Positions 35,891-47,933 of a stretch of 64,000 nucleotides of DNA are shown piece after piece; the first letter of the stretch is position 1; each line of letters begins with the position of its first letter. Below the pieces are notes generated by a model. It saw nothing but the letters and a program-made list of their open reading frames with translations, had not been told where the DNA came from and did not search any database. The position numbers and the translations under genes are program-made. This DNA is from Nageia nagi (taxonomy: Eukaryota; Pinophyta), in contig JBITNC010000002.1 of the NCBI GenBank assembly GCA_050084985.1, positions 13,392,001 to 13,456,000 of the forward strand, given 5' to 3'.

Positions 35891-36790
35891 ATGGTTGAGA
35901 AAAATACACAAAACATGGATGGAGGAAAAGAACTAGATTTTGAAACTAAATCAATTTGGGATAATTACTCAAAAAATGTGAATAAGGATGAAGTGAGAAT
36001 TGTTGGTCTTCTTCTTGATTCCTTGACTAAAGAAACTAAAGAAATTGTTACCTTGCAAATGGAGAATGATGAATTGGTTGAAGAAGAAGTTTCCATAAAA
36101 ATCATAAATGATAATCCATTAAGGGATACAAAATTTAAGGCATCCATTTATGATCCTCATTTTGTAATATCTATTAAAGGAAGTATTCATATTAGATTTA
36201 ATACTCTTGGGTTGGAGAGAAATAAGTAAAAAATAACCACTTATAAAGATCATAAATGATGCATACATTAAGATCAATTTTTGAATCCATGGGATCCAAA
36301 AATTATGGTGTACAAAGGATGAATTTCAAAGGCTGCATGTAGTGAAGCCACTACAATAGAAGTGTTGGATGTTTTAGAGTATGGATATATTTCTTTTAAC
36401 CCCCTACAAAAGGTTACAATATATATTAGGTATAATTTTATTTTGTGCACTTATTATCACATATTTGAAAGGGATGATGTACCATGAAAAATTTTAGAAT
36501 TGATAAAAGAATTTACTCATGAAAGAAGGCATGTAAGGATGAGTGACATAATGCTAAGGATTATTCATAATGATAAAATTAGAACTAAAATAATTACAAT
36601 AGAAGGTGTTATTGAACAAGGAAGGGTATACCTCATATATACTCATTTGCAATACAAGATGGCAAAAATGGTACTACATGGCACAACATGTATGGATTGT
36701 GAGAAGACTTGGATGCATTACCAAATAGAGGAATCAAATTTTGAAGAAAGAGATCAATTTGTAGAAGAGAATAAGATATTTTGGACATAA
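35891..36790 (+). pseudogene. Unrecognised reading frame inside LARD-like element
   Basis: Two open stretches lie in the internal region, 35891-36229 (112 codons, acidic, starting MVEKNTQNMDGGKELDF) and 36500-36790 (96 codons, basic to neutral with two cysteines, TTCMDCEKTW). The sequence between them reads as protein with stops, so they may be parts of one frame of about 300 codons. No protease, RT or integrase motif is present. It may be a remnant gag or an accessory gene. Confidence 0.35.
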
Positions 36791-37032
36791 TTGAAGTAAA
36801 TTTATAGATAAGAGGCTACTAAAGTGTCACTCTTTGCATTCATCTCTACTTTTGACTCTATGGCTATTAGGAAAGAAAGAGCACCCATAGCACCACCATG
36901 ACAAGATGAATTTGCAATCAAAGTAGCATAATAAAAGCATTGAAGACTTCCTTAAATAACAAATTAGAACATTATTATCTTGATAATGTGTTAGCATTTC
37001 TTAAGGAAATGCAAATTTTGGAGGAACAGTAT

Positions 37033-38858
37033 TGTAATGTCCCTAATTTGTAAGTTATACTCAATTTTGGTTTTAAGGAGATTCTATCTTCTTCATGCTA
37101 GAAATTGATGTTTCATCAATAAGAGAGAAAAGAGGACCTTATGCCATTTGTTTTCATAGGTTATATGACATGATTTCTCCAACAACCAAGGAAGTTATGG
37201 CATTTTGAAGTTCTTTTGTTAAGCCAATTTTATCATATCACTTGCTCATGGGAATCTAGAATTCTCTTTCTAGTTGACCACTGGGAAGGCCATATATCTC
37301 TTTTAGATATATGTAATTGTTATTTTAGGTATGATTTATATTTAGTTAGGATAAATTTCAATGTTTGTAATAAATAACCCTATTTTTGTAAGTTGCACTT
37401 GTATGTTTAATTTAATAAATAAACACTCCAATTATGGGATGTTGGGCATTTTAGTGTAATTAGGACTATTTTAATATATTAGAGAAATATCATTATTAAT
37501 ATAATATTAATACTAAGGAAATTATTAATTATAAATATAATATTAGTTACCTAATTTGGGATGTTGCATATGAAAAGTATTGATGAATGTAAAATAACAT
37601 TTAATAGGTATTAGTTATTGTTTAGCTCCCCTCTTAGCTATTAGAGGTAGAGCAATATGATTCTTATGGAATTACACTTACTACAAGGCATTGTAAGACT
37701 CCCACACTTGGAAGTTAGGAATATGAAGATGATTGGACTATTAGATTAACAAATTGGACATACCAATTTACCCATGTCTCCCTTGGAGGCTCTTAGAATG
37801 ATGGTGTGGATACCTAGCTATATGGAAGTATCCTATAATCAAACATTGGCATATTAGGACCTTGTATATGATAACACTCATATCAAGGAACATCATCTTG
37901 GGCATTGGATATGAGAGCATATGGATCACCCTTGACATCATTGGATGAGACTACATCAATCCCAATGCAAGATTAATGATGAAGTTATATCACATTGTAA
38001 TAGAAGTATCCTTGGAAGAAAATAGAAATATATTATGATTAGGATTTCTTCTTCTTGGCTTGGGAATTACTCTTCCTTAATTTCATTCAAGTTAGAGTAA
38101 GGTACCTATTGTGCAGTACAAAATAAGACTTATATGGGCACATACTTTGAGGGTTGGTACACCTTAGGGTTGTAGGCTAACTATTCAGGGGGTGTTGGCA
38201 TTACCCTTGGATTAGTAGAATACTATTAGTGGATCTTTGAGTTTCCACCATAACTATTGGAGGAGGAAGCCCTAGTATAAGCCTTGCCACATTAAGGATC
38301 TAAAATTTGGAGCATCAATATTTGTTGCATTATTATTACAATTGACATATTTATTCCCATATCAATTGCAATTACATCATTGGCTCATTACATTACTATT
38401 TTATGCTCTTTTATAGTATTTGTATCTCTTTACTTAGACATTTGATATATGGAATAATTTGATTATCTTGTGAGTATTTATCATCACTACTCTAGATGTT
38501 AGCATTATGAATGATTATTGAATGTTTCATGTGATATTACTACTCCATCTCTATACATTGGATATTTTCTATTCTTGAAGATTTTTCATTGATTATTATC
38601 ACTCCCTAGCTAGATGTTGAGTATTTAATGATTAATTGATGTGATTATGCTCTTCTAGATGAGATTTTGGGTTTATTGTGAAGAGATCTAGTATTTTCAT
38701 AAAGTTGTTAAGATATTTTGAGTTTTATTATTGAGATTCGAGGCATTAGATTGAGATTCCCCTCTTGAGCATGTTTGGTAATTTTTTATTATTATTATTT
38801 TAATTATAGAATTTGAGTATTTATGTAGAATCTGAGTGAGCCTTATTTTGGCTCATCA
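37033..38858 (+). repeat. LARD-like element 3' LTR
   Basis: About 1826 bp, diverged copy of 27395-29220; starts TGTAATGTCCC, ends GCTCATCA. Confidence 0.75.
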
Positions 38859-39290
38859 TATTATTGATTAACATGCTACATGTTTATTTTTTACAGTAGA
38901 TATCATTTATATAACTTATATGGCCCAACCCTATTGGATGAATGAACCAAGAGATAAACTAGGGTGTCAAAGGATTCCATGCTATCTTCAAACTTAGAAG
39001 ATCTTTATTGAGCCTTATACACTTAATCATGTTATATGATAGTTTGGGAGAAGACAAGTGCTTACATAAACATGTAGACTAGTTATTTGTATGTGGAGAC
39101 ATAAAGCATATGAATCAAAAATATATGAAGTGTTTTCCAAGTGGAAGGAGTGGGGAGTACCCCAAGATGATGGGTTAGGTAATGAAAATGATGAGGAGGC
39201 TCATAATGCAAATGATAAGCCACCATTTGACCATGCCTATTGTAGACCTCAAATTGTACAATATATGAATATACATAATAAATAAATGAT
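38859..39290 (+). pseudogene. Plant-mobile-domain-like reading frame, C-terminal part
   Basis: Directly after the LARD-like element the frame ITYMAQPYWMNEPRDK leads into EPYTLNHVI, a stop, FGRRQVL near 39010-39055. This fits the C-terminal plant mobile domain pattern V-x-R-Q-F-G-x-x-Q. It then runs into an open 64-codon stretch ending at TAA 39283. It continues the frame interrupted at 27394, so the two pieces were one gene before insertion. Confidence 0.5.
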
Positions 39291-40837
39291 CTATAATATA
39301 AGAAGGAAGTAAATATCATACACTATATTATATTACTAATTATACATGAAACACATGAACCTGATATGAAGTGTATGTACAATCCTCAATAACAAGTAAT
39401 AATGAATATTCAAAAGATTGGGATTGAATTGGTGTTGAGCTTTTGATAGATATTATTTTGCATGGATCAATGAATCGACCACCAAATTTTGGAACCCTTG
39501 ATCTAGAATATGCATACCATCATTGGCCTAAGAGAAGCACACCATTGAATATGTAATATATGTCAAATCGTGTTGTGCATAAAAGATAGGAAGTTTAGAG
39601 CTCAAAGGATAATAATTTCTCATGATAGGTGGCATCTAAAGACACCATAGCTTGATGAAGATTGTGATTGAAAAACACCTATCAGAGTTCTTATCATATA
39701 AAATATTTCCAATGTTTGGAGGTATATGTATTCCACAAGCATATATAGCCTACAAGGACATAAAAAGTAGTGAAGGCCAACCTCTAGCAATAATATAAAC
39801 TTTGTTTTATTCAAGACACTTTAAAATATAAACCATGATAAATAATATAGCATTTAATATAACACATGGCACTGCATTGTAATATCAACTTTATTTCAAC
39901 ATATGTAATATTGTATTAAGTCATTTAGTAAGTCTAAATATGATTTATTAAATAAATAATAAATCATTTTTAGGCATCTACACTTATATAGATTGGTTAG
40001 TAAATTCTAGACTAGATACACACAAGATTTACACTCTAGATCACATAGTAGAGGCAACAAAGGGTGATAGTGATGGTGGTGATAAGAAAAGAGAGGATGA
40101 TGCAAAGAAGTAGGAATAAGAAGAAGAAGAAGGTGATGAGACATCATGTCAGTCAAAAAAGTAACCTGCTCGTAACTAAGATAAATATGGTTAAAACAAA
40201 CATATATCTTATTACTTTCTTGGAAGACCTCAGATTTTACAATCTACAAACCATTTGATCCATTGCCTTTCAGTAAGGGCTTTTTTAAAGTATGTGAAAA
40301 TGAATATACAAGATCTAGAATGGGAAGTGATAGGATCACTAGCAACCCCTGTAGATCACTAGCAATCTAGGTGAAATGTTGACATCCAATTTCCAGTTGC
40401 TAGTGTTTCTATAACTTTATCTAGATCAATATTTCTTGATGTCTTTTTTCTTCGTCTTTGATTTCTTTTTTTGGTTTTTAATAGCTCCAGGTTTGATGTG
40501 TCTCTCTCATCAAGCTTTAGCAACTATGGACCTTACACATATGCTAAAACAACACATAAAACATACCTATACCCATAAAATATAATCATTAACAAATTAG
40601 AATAAATAATAAGTATAAAATGAAGTAAATAATCTCACAATATCTCAATTAAAATTCCTCTAGCATTATCATACTTCAAATTTGGGTCCATTTGTACATC
40701 ATACACACTTGTATTTATAGTTTTTTCAAGTCCTAAATTTGTCATCTTAGGGGGCTATCAAAGGAGGATCAAATCCTATCCTAGACCATAATAGAACAAG
40801 ATTCCCACATTCAACCCTAACAAGGATTGTGACTAAC
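39291..40837. other. No gene recognised
   Basis: AT-rich, short frames only. GATCACTAGCAA occurs twice near 40335-40365. Possibly leader or LTR material of the element that carries the PMD frame at 51.1-53.1 kb. Confidence 0.35.
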
Positions 40838-40842
40838 CTCTC

Positions 40843-42581
40843 TGTTGGACTTTAAGTGACACTGAGAGGGGGGGGGGGGTGAATCAGTGTATCAAAAAAA
40901 ATAATGAACTTGATCTTCTTAAATGGAGATAGATTAAATGCTAGAGAAAAATTAGCAAGCACACCAGCACATCACACAACACCAGATGTAACGAGGTTCA
41001 CCAGATTGGCTACATCCCCGAACAAGACTGCTTGGACACCAATCCAAATCCAGCCATAAAAGAGAGCTTACAAATTCACAGCACCGACTGTGAAGGGTAG
41101 CACCAACTACCACTCTGAGAATAGCAGCACCAACTGCTTGGAGCACCAACTCCAGCTCTCTCATTCACAGCACCAACTGTGAAGGGTAGCACCCACTACC
41201 ACTTATCAAGCACCCACTTGATACAACATTCAAAAAGGGAGAAAAGAATTCAGTTCTAGAAGACCCTCAATGGTCTAGCTCTAATGCTCACTTCATGCTC
41301 TTCAGATACTTCACTTTACACACAGCACTTGCTTTCACTCACTTCTCTGCTCATCACATTCATGCAATTACCTACGTTTTCATACTTTACTTCACACACT
41401 TCTCATCACATACTCCACACACACTTTGCCTCTATTCACCCCTTTTCATCCCACTACTTGCTTCACTTATTCCTTTAGCTGTAAACTCTCAGCTACTACT
41501 CTCCTCGAGCTGTGCACTCATAACTTCTTCTATCCTTGAGCTGTGCACTCATTACTTCTTCTCTCCTCGAGCTGTGCACTCATAACTTCTTCTATCCTTG
41601 AGCTGTGCACTCATTACTTCTTCTCTCCTCAAGCTGTGCAATCTCAACTACTGCTTTTCTCGAGCTGTGCACTCATAACTTCCTTTCTCCTCGAGCTGTG
41701 CAATCATAGCTACTTCTCTCCTCGAGCTGTGCACTCATTACTTCTTGCCATGTCCACACTGTTCACACTGCAACTCTCTGCTCCTTTTCTTACATCCATT
41801 TTTCACATTATTCCTGTACTTAACCGTTACACATCAAGAACACTCCTAGAAACTGTTCCTGTCATTATACGTTATCAACAGAATCCTTGTTTGTAACTGA
41901 CGAACGCCTTTACTTCTCAGACAGAGTTGTTTTGACAAGTATACCTCTTTCTTCATGAATTTCAGCTAATTCCGGATTCTTTTATTCTTCACTATGGTGT
42001 TTCTTACGATTCCGGACCCTTTGTCTTCTTCATGATAGCTTTTCTGATAATTCCGGACTCTTTTCCTCGCTTACCGGATGTTTGCTATATATATTGTGAT
42101 GTCATCATTCCCCGGACTCTTGTTTCCGGACTTTTGTCTCCGGACTTTTCAATCTCTCTTTGCCGATCTCATTTCTGCATTCCGGAATGCTTTGTTCGCT
42201 GACTCCGGCTCTTTGATTATTCTTTGCTGACCTCATCATCTCCGGAACCCGGTTCCATTCACAAATGTGAACATCGTTCTCCCCGTGACATCATCTCTTG
42301 CTTCCGGAATGTTTTACTCGCTGGCTCCGGCTCTTTGATCGCTCCTTGCTGACCTCATCACTTCCGGACTCCGATTTTGAGTGAAAGCCCGAAATCGCTG
42401 ACGTCATTTCTTCCGGAACTCGGTCAACCAATCACACTTCTCTTCCGGAACACAGTTAGACCTCCGGAACCCGATCAAACAGTCTCGCTTCACTTTCGGA
42501 ACTTAGTTAATCCTCCGGAACCCGATCAATATCTTGTTGACAGCAATTACAATCACACTTCTCAATCACACATACTCAACA
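40843..42581 (-). repeat. Copia 2 3' LTR
   Basis: 1739 bp. Read on the minus strand it has: thirteen exact TCCGGA sites (42525-41970); TGACGTCA (42406-42399), a bZIP/as-1-type palindrome; TATA box CAATATATATAG (42096-42085); about eight tandem units of roughly 34 bp containing GAGCTGTGCA (41760-41500); and a 12-base C/G homopolymer near 40870. Confidence 0.92.
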
Positions 42582-42582
42582 A

Positions 42583-42770
42583 TCTCCCCCTTTGGAATTG
42601 TTGGCAACACCATTAACACCACTTGATCAGATACCAAATTCAGGACACTTCTCCCCCTTTGTCAACAATAACAAAGGGCATTTACAGACTCCCCCTGAGT
42701 CCATACACTACATTCTCAGGAAATTAGGAGTGAACATTGGATATAGAAAAGAAAAAATAAGTACTCCCCC
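42583..42770 (-). promoter_or_regulatory. Copia 2 polypurine tract and three further copies
   Basis: On the minus strand AAAGGGGGAGA abuts the 3' LTR. The same GGGGGAG core recurs upstream at 42651, 42689 and 42764. Multiple polypurine tracts have been described for Sireviruses. The LTR-proximal one is the probable plus-strand primer. Confidence 0.75.
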
Positions 42771-42794
42771 TGAGAAGGCGATGTTCAGAGCTAG

Positions 42795-45700
42795 CTAATA
42801 CTTGGGCAAGACAGCAACTCCTAGCTTGGTTCGAAGATATTCGAAGACGTCCTTGGACAAGGGCTTTGTAAAAATGTCGGCTATTTGCTCTGTGGTTGGG
42901 ACAAAGTCTAACTGTACTTCTCCTTGCGCCACTTTTTCTTTGAGAAAGTGATATCTGATTGCAATATGCTTTGTGCGTGAGTGCATAACGGGATTTTTGG
43001 ATATATTGATTGCACTCGTGTTATCACACTGAACAGATATGGGCTCGTTAATCTGTATACCAAAATCATTGAGCATTTGCTTCATCCATAGCACCTGTGT
43101 GCAGCAAGAAGTTGCGGCTATATACTCTGCTTCCGCTGTAGATAGGGATACAGAGTCTTGCTTTTTACTGTGCCAGCCAACAAGATTATTACCCAAATAA
43201 AATGCGCCTCCACTGGTGCTCTTCCTATCATCCACGCATCCTGCCCAGTCTGCATCTGAAAAAGCAGTAAGTGTAAAGTTCTTTTCTCTGGGATACCATA
43301 AGCCATATTCTACTGTTCCTTTGAGGTATCTGAAAATTCTCTTTACTGCAGTAACATGGGTCTCTTTGGGATTTTCTTGAAATCGAGCAACCATACATAC
43401 AGCTTGAAGAATGTCTGGTCTAGTAGCTGTCAAATATAACAAACTTCCTATCATTGACCTGTACTGTGTTTGATCTACTGTTGGTGCTTTGTCATTCTTG
43501 CTTAATTTGCAGCCTGTTGTCATAGGAGTGCTCACAGACTTACAGTCTTCCATAGTGAACTTCTTCAGCATCTCCTTAACATATTTGGTTTGAGAAATGA
43601 ACATGCCATTCTTCAACTGATTGATTTGCAGGCCAAGAAAGAATGCAAGCTCACCTATCATAGACATTTCGAATTCTGTTTGCATGTTGTTAGCAAGATT
43701 TTTACACAGCTCATTCTTGCTTCCTCCAAAAATTATATCATCCACATAGACAACAACTATTAGCTGATTTCCTTTATCTGATTTAATGTATAAATTGCTG
43801 TCTACCCTTCCTTTTCTAAAGCCCTGCTGCTGAAGGTATGCATCAAGTCTGGAGTACCATGCTCGGGGTGCCTGTTTCAAACCATACAGAGCCTTCTTTA
43901 GCTTGCATACCAGATTAGGATTCTCTCCCAATTGGAAACCATCTGGCTGTTCAACATAGACTTCTTCTTCAATTTTGCCATTTAGAAAGGCTGATTTTAC
44001 ATCCATTTGATACACTGTAAAGTTTTTATACACTGCAAAGGCTAAAAACATGCGAATGGCTTCTAATCTGGCCACTGGTGCAAAGGTTTCTTCAAAATCA
44101 ATCCCTTCAACTTGAGCATATCCCTTGCAAACAAGTCTAGCTTTATTTCGAACCACTTTCCCTTCTTCATTCATCTTATTACGAAAGACCCACTTTGTGC
44201 CAATCACATTCTTGTTGGCTGGTCTGGGAACGAGTTCCCATGTTTCATTCTTTTCAATCTGAGTGAGTTCTTCCTCCATTGATCTCATCCAGCTTTCATC
44301 TTGGATGGCTTCTGAGACATTCTTGGGCTCTATGCTGGACAGGAGAGAGTAGGTGTGTGAGACCCCTCTGCGAGTTTGAATGCCTGTCTGAAACTCACCG
44401 ATAATTTGTTCTTGTGGATGATCCTTGTGCCATCTCTTTGGTGGAGTTTTTGAATGTTCATCTTCTTCTGCCTCATTCTCTGAATCATTATCTGGGTTAC
44501 TTGGCGGATTTGAGTCTTCTGGTTTCTTTCCTTGTGATTGCTGTACGACAGACTTAGATTTGTTTTTCTTCTGCTCGTCTTCTTCAATTGAATCTTGATA
44601 GTCAGGAAGATTTTCATCATCATTTCTCTTGGGAAGATTTCTTTGCTCATCAACACGAACATCAGCACTATCAACAATTGTTTTTGTCCTTTTATTGTAG
44701 CACCTGTACGCTTTGCTCTTCGAAGAATAGCCAAGAAAGATACCTTCGTCTGATCTGTCCTCAAACTTTCCTAAATTTTCTTCTATTCTTTTGATGTAGC
44801 ATTTACTGCCAAAGATCCTGAAATGCCTTACTGTAGCTCTTCTTCCAAACCATAATTCATATGGTGTTCTGTCCTCATGTGGTCGCATCATGCATCTATT
44901 TTGAATGTGTACTGCAGTATGCACTGCTTCTTTCCAAAACTTATCAGCGACCTTGCTTTCTATCAGCATGGTTCGAGCCATTTCTTGTACAGTTCTATTT
45001 TTCCTTTCAACAACTCCATTTTGTTGTGGAGTTCTGGCTACAGAGAATTGCCTTTTTATTCCATGGTGTATGCAAAACTCATTAAACTCATCAGAGGTGA
45101 ACTCACCTCCCCTGTCTGAGCGAAGACATTTAATTTTCCTTTCCATTTGATTTTCTACTTGGTTTTTAAATGCTTTGAACATTTCAAAAGCTTCAGATTT
45201 ATGTTTCAAGAATTGCACCCAAGTCATTCTTGAATAATCATCAATGAATAGAATAAAATACTTATCTCCATTGAAGCTTTGTGTTCTCATTGGTCCACAT
45301 AAGTCGGTGTGAACGATCTCCAATGGTTTGCTTGTGTGATATTCTTTTACTTTGAACTTTGTCCGTGTTTGCTTTCCCTTTTGGCATGAATCACAGATAT
45401 CATTTGCTGGAGTGCTGATGCTGGGCATATCTCTTACCGCTCTTTTGGAACAAATGTTCATCAAGTTCTTAAAACCGATGTGTCCCAATCTCTTATGCCA
45501 TAGCCAATCATCACTCTCCTTGCCTAAAAGACATGATCCTTCTGAAACATCTGATAAGGTGTATAAATTCCCGTTGGTTCTTGTACCGACTGCTATAAGT
45601 CTTCCACTGTTTGCCCTTCGGATCTCACAACCATGCTTTTTGAAGATTACATCATGTCCTTTGTCGCATATTTGACTGACGCTTAACAAATTATGCCTCA

Positions 45701-46349
45701 ATCCCACAACAAACAATACCTCTTCGGATCTGATGTTGCCATCATTTATCTTGATTGTCCCTTTGCCGATAATCTGTGCTCCGTCATTGTTTCCAAATCT
45801 AACTGACCCACCTTCATATTCTTGTAGTTTTTGGAATTTCTTTTTGTCACCTGTCATGTGACTTGAGCATCCGCTGTCTAATATCCATGGTGAAGGTTTG
45901 TCTTGAGCTTTCAATGCAGTTTGAACGATTAAAGACTCTTTGTCCTTTTTGAGTTTCCCCTTTTCTTTCCAGACCTGTTTAACTTTTGTTTCAGCTCCTT
46001 GTTTCTTATTACACTTTTCTTCTTTCTGTGGAAGACTGCGCTGAAACTGTTTATTCTGTCTTACGGGAGGAAATTGTCTCCGTGGGAAGAATCTCATGCT
46101 GTGATTAACTCTGCAGAATCTGGCAATGTGTCCATATTTATGACAGTTGTAACACTTAACAGGATACTCCATTAATGGACCGAATGCATTCCTCGTAACA
46201 AAGGTTCTTGGTTTGATATTGTACTTACACTCAGAAATTTTATGCCCATACGCATTGCATTTGAAACAGTATCCATTGAAGGAATGGATGTAACTGTTAC
46301 GTTGCTGAGTTCTTCTTTGTCCTGCATAAGGTCTTCTTCTGGAATGCAC
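42795..46349 (-). CDS. Copia 2 Pol polyprotein (protease, integrase, RT, RNase H)
   Basis: About 1184 uninterrupted codons; the listed start is a GTG used only to mark the open frame. Two CCHC knuckles ([28 protein letters not shown]) lie near residues 28-80. Protease [11 protein letters not shown] is near 155-165. GAG-pre-integrase LWHKRLGH follows. The integrase core has all three acidic residues: [15 protein letters not shown] and, 35 residues on, VVERKNR. RT shows [13 protein letters not shown] and catalytic [10 protein letters not shown]. RNase H has [18 protein letters not shown], then [10 protein letters not shown] and [17 protein letters not shown]. All catalytic residues are present, so the enzyme could be active if joined to Gag. 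The frame opens only after a TGA near 46368 and is offset from gag. Confidence 0.93.
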   Translation of the reverse strand: MHSRRRPYAGQRRTQQRNSYIHSFNGYCFKCNAYGHKISECKYNIKPRTFVTRNAFGPLMEYPVKCYNCHKYGHIARFCRVNHSMRFFPRRQFPPVRQNKQFQRSLPQKEEKCNKKQGAETKVKQVWKEKGKLKKDKESLIVQTALKAQDKPSPWILDSGCSSHMTGDKKKFQKLQEYEGGSVRFGNNDGAQIIGKGTIKINDGNIRSEEVLFVVGLRHNLLSVSQICDKGHDVIFKKHGCEIRRANSGRLIAVGTRTNGNLYTLSDVSEGSCLLGKESDDWLWHKRLGHIGFKNLMNICSKRAVRDMPSISTPANDICDSCQKGKQTRTKFKVKEYHTSKPLEIVHTDLCGPMRTQSFNGDKYFILFIDDYSRMTWVQFLKHKSEAFEMFKAFKNQVENQMERKIKCLRSDRGGEFTSDEFNEFCIHHGIKRQFSVARTPQQNGVVERKNRTVQEMARTMLIESKVADKFWKEAVHTAVHIQNRCMMRPHEDRTPYELWFGRRATVRHFRIFGSKCYIKRIEENLGKFEDRSDEGIFLGYSSKSKAYRCYNKRTKTIVDSADVRVDEQRNLPKRNDDENLPDYQDSIEEDEQKKNKSKSVVQQSQGKKPEDSNPPSNPDNDSENEAEEDEHSKTPPKRWHKDHPQEQIIGEFQTGIQTRRGVSHTYSLLSSIEPKNVSEAIQDESWMRSMEEELTQIEKNETWELVPRPANKNVIGTKWVFRNKMNEEGKVVRNKARLVCKGYAQVEGIDFEETFAPVARLEAIRMFLAFAVYKNFTVYQMDVKSAFLNGKIEEEVYVEQPDGFQLGENPNLVCKLKKALYGLKQAPRAWYSRLDAYLQQQGFRKGRVDSNLYIKSDKGNQLIVVVYVDDIIFGGSKNELCKNLANNMQTEFEMSMIGELAFFLGLQINQLKNGMFISQTKYVKEMLKKFTMEDCKSVSTPMTTGCKLSKNDKAPTVDQTQYRSMIGSLLYLTATRPDILQAVCMVARFQENPKETHVTAVKRIFRYLKGTVEYGLWYPREKNFTLTAFSDADWAGCVDDRKSTSGGAFYLGNNLVGWHSKKQDSVSLSTAEAEYIAATSCCTQVLWMKQMLNDFGIQINEPISVQCDNTSAINISKNPVMHSRTKHIAIRYHFLKEKVAQGEVQLDFVPTTEQIADIFTKPLSKDVFEYLRTKLGVAVLPKY

Positions 46350-47869
46350 TTGATGAAGCCATCATCCTTCAGTTCTGAGCTACCTTCCTTTTTCTTGGTT
46401 TCTTCTATGTTTTCCTCCTTTTTGTTACTAGAAGATTGTCCTTGTTCATATCCCAGACCAGATTTATCCAAAAACATTCTTTGACTGTTGATGATTTCAC
46501 TAAGTTTGGTCGACCTTCCTTCTAGATATTCAAAGGAACTGATTTTCTTGGTTACTTCCTCTAGTTGTATACGTAGCCCAGTTATTTCTTCTTCGAGCTT
46601 ACTACAATTCTTAACCTTCTCGAGAAGCTGTTCCTCCAAACTCTCATTTATCCTCTTGGATTCTTCGACTTCTATTTTTAGGTTTTCTACAGTAGTACTT
46701 GCATCATCACACCTTTTTGAGAGTATCTTATTTTTCTTTACTTCTTTATTCAATTCATTCAATGCTGTCATTAGTTCTTCTTCAATATCAATCTCAATCT
46801 CACAGTCATCTTCTTCATCTGTCTCTTCCTTCTTATGTTTTTGGTCATTTTGATTATTTACATTCAGTTTTTCTTCAAAAGCCATAAACAATGACTCATT
46901 GTATTCCTTTTCTGATTCGTTACTGGAATCATCATTAGTGGAGCCTTCATTTCTAGATAAGAGGCTCTGTCTATTTGACTTTCTATTTCGAGCCTGAGAT
47001 TTCATCTTGCGGTTTTTCTCAAAATACGATTCTTGATCATCTTTATCAGATTTTCTAAATGGACACTTTGAGATAAAATGACCAATACCACCACAATTAA
47101 AACATTTAAAAGGCAGCTTGCCTTTATACTTACCTTTTCCCCTTTTTAGCTTTCTAATGAAGTTTGCTTCTGCTTCATCCGATTGTTCCTCATCATCAGA
47201 ATCTACTTTGGCTTTGGTACTGCTACTGGTTTTAAACGCTGCTTCCTTTTCTGAATGTTTTGTTTTTCCGATCCTCATTTCATAAGCAGTTAGCGATCCA
47301 TGCAATTCATCCATGCTAAAAGTTTTCAAATTTTTTGCTTCTTCTATAGCAGACACTTTTGAATCAAAGCGAGATGTGAGAGATTGCAGTACCTTTTTTA
47401 CGATGACATGATCTTCAATCTCTTCTCCAAGGCCTCTGATCGCATTAGTAATTTCATTTACTCTTAGCATGTAGGCTTCGATGGTTTCATCTTCATTCAT
47501 CTTTAGACCTTCGAATTGAGCTCTATGTGTTTGGAGTTTTGCTTCTTTGACTTTGTCATCTCCTTCGTGAATGCTTTTCAATTTATTCCATATTTCTTTA
47601 GCAGACTTGCATGCCATAACTTTTACTAGTTCACTGTCCACAAGACCACACATTAGAGCGTTTCTTGCTTTGGCATCATATTCAAAAGCCTTTCTTTCTG
47701 CTTCATCTTGTGGACCTGTAGGGGGAGGAGTGTAACCCCTTTTAACGGCATCCCAAGTACCAAAACCCAATGCACTGAGATAAGTCTTCATTCGGATTTT
47801 CCAGAACCCATAATTGGTTCCATCAAAGAGTGGTGCCTTGTTAGATGAGAAACCTTCTCCGCTTGCCAT
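46172..47869 (-). CDS. Copia 2 Gag
   Basis: 565 codons starting 45 nt after the primer binding site region. Residues 1-200 form the copia Gag core (UBN2 type: [19 protein letters not shown]). A zinc knuckle [14 protein letters not shown] is at 256-269. An acidic stretch at 346-364 precedes a coiled coil at about 364-450, and a DKSGLGY motif typical of plant copia Gag is at 468-474. The last 60 or so residues run out of the ancestral frame: pol's own zinc knuckles overlap them in another frame. The switch point is near 46364-46350. I see no standard slippery heptamer there, so a single-base change is more likely than programmed shifting. It forms the virus-like particle shell. Confidence 0.9.
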   Translation of the reverse strand: MASGEGFSSNKAPLFDGTNYGFWKIRMKTYLSALGFGTWDAVKRGYTPPPTGPQDEAERKAFEYDAKARNALMCGLVDSELVKVMACKSAKEIWNKLKSIHEGDDKVKEAKLQTHRAQFEGLKMNEDETIEAYMLRVNEITNAIRGLGEEIEDHVIVKKVLQSLTSRFDSKVSAIEEAKNLKTFSMDELHGSLTAYEMRIGKTKHSEKEAAFKTSSSTKAKVDSDDEEQSDEAEANFIRKLKRGKGKYKGKLPFKCFNCGGIGHFISKCPFRKSDKDDQESYFEKNRKMKSQARNRKSNRQSLLSRNEGSTNDDSSNESEKEYNESLFMAFEEKLNVNNQNDQKHKKEETDEEDDCEIEIDIEEELMTALNELNKEVKKNKILSKRCDDASTTVENLKIEVEESKRINESLEEQLLEKVKNCSKLEEEITGLRIQLEEVTKKISSFEYLEGRSTKLSEIINSQRMFLDKSGLGYEQGQSSSNKKEENIEETKKKEGSSELKDDGFIKCIPEEDLMQDKEELSNVTVTSIPSMDTVSNAMRMGIKFLSVSTISNQEPLLRGMHSVH

Positions 47870-47913
47870 AGTGCCACTATCCGGATCTCCTTAGCTGTTA
47901 TAGCCTACTTAGG

Positions 47914-47931
47914 AACCTGTCTCTGATACCA
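47914..47931 (-). promoter_or_regulatory. Copia 2 primer binding site
   Basis: TGGTATCAGAGACAGG on the minus strand, two bases inside the 5' LTR, complementary to initiator methionine tRNA over its first 11 bases. Confidence 0.85.
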
Positions 47932-47933
47932 AT

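Larger units (their letters stand above)
27395..38858 (+). mobile_element. LTR element with 1.8-kb LTRs and no pol (LARD-like)
   Basis: Two diverged direct repeats, 27395-29220 and 37033-38858 (each about 1826 bp), begin TGTAAT(A/G)(C/T)CC and end in CA. They flank a primer binding site and a purine-rich GGAGGAACAGTAT before the second copy. Without the inserted chromovirus the internal region is only about 2.3 kb and holds no protease, RT or integrase. This fits a large non-autonomous LTR element (LARD type) or a heavily deleted Ty3 element. No 5-bp target duplication is readable at the ends, consistent with age. Confidence 0.75.

Noticed and set aside
41284-41896. Overlapping open frames of 64-117 codons in the copia 2 LTRs
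   Set aside because: They arise from the pyrimidine-rich tandem repeat, are duplicated in both LTRs and resemble no protein.
46172-46364. Programmed frameshift signal between copia 2 gag and pol
   Set aside because: No X-XXY-YYZ heptamer or clear pseudoknot seen by eye; a simple indel is more economical, though not proven.
44330-46853. Long open frames on the opposite strand or other frames across copia 2 gag-pol
   Set aside because: Shadows of the real frame; low-complexity serine-, leucine- and phenylalanine-rich translations without domains.
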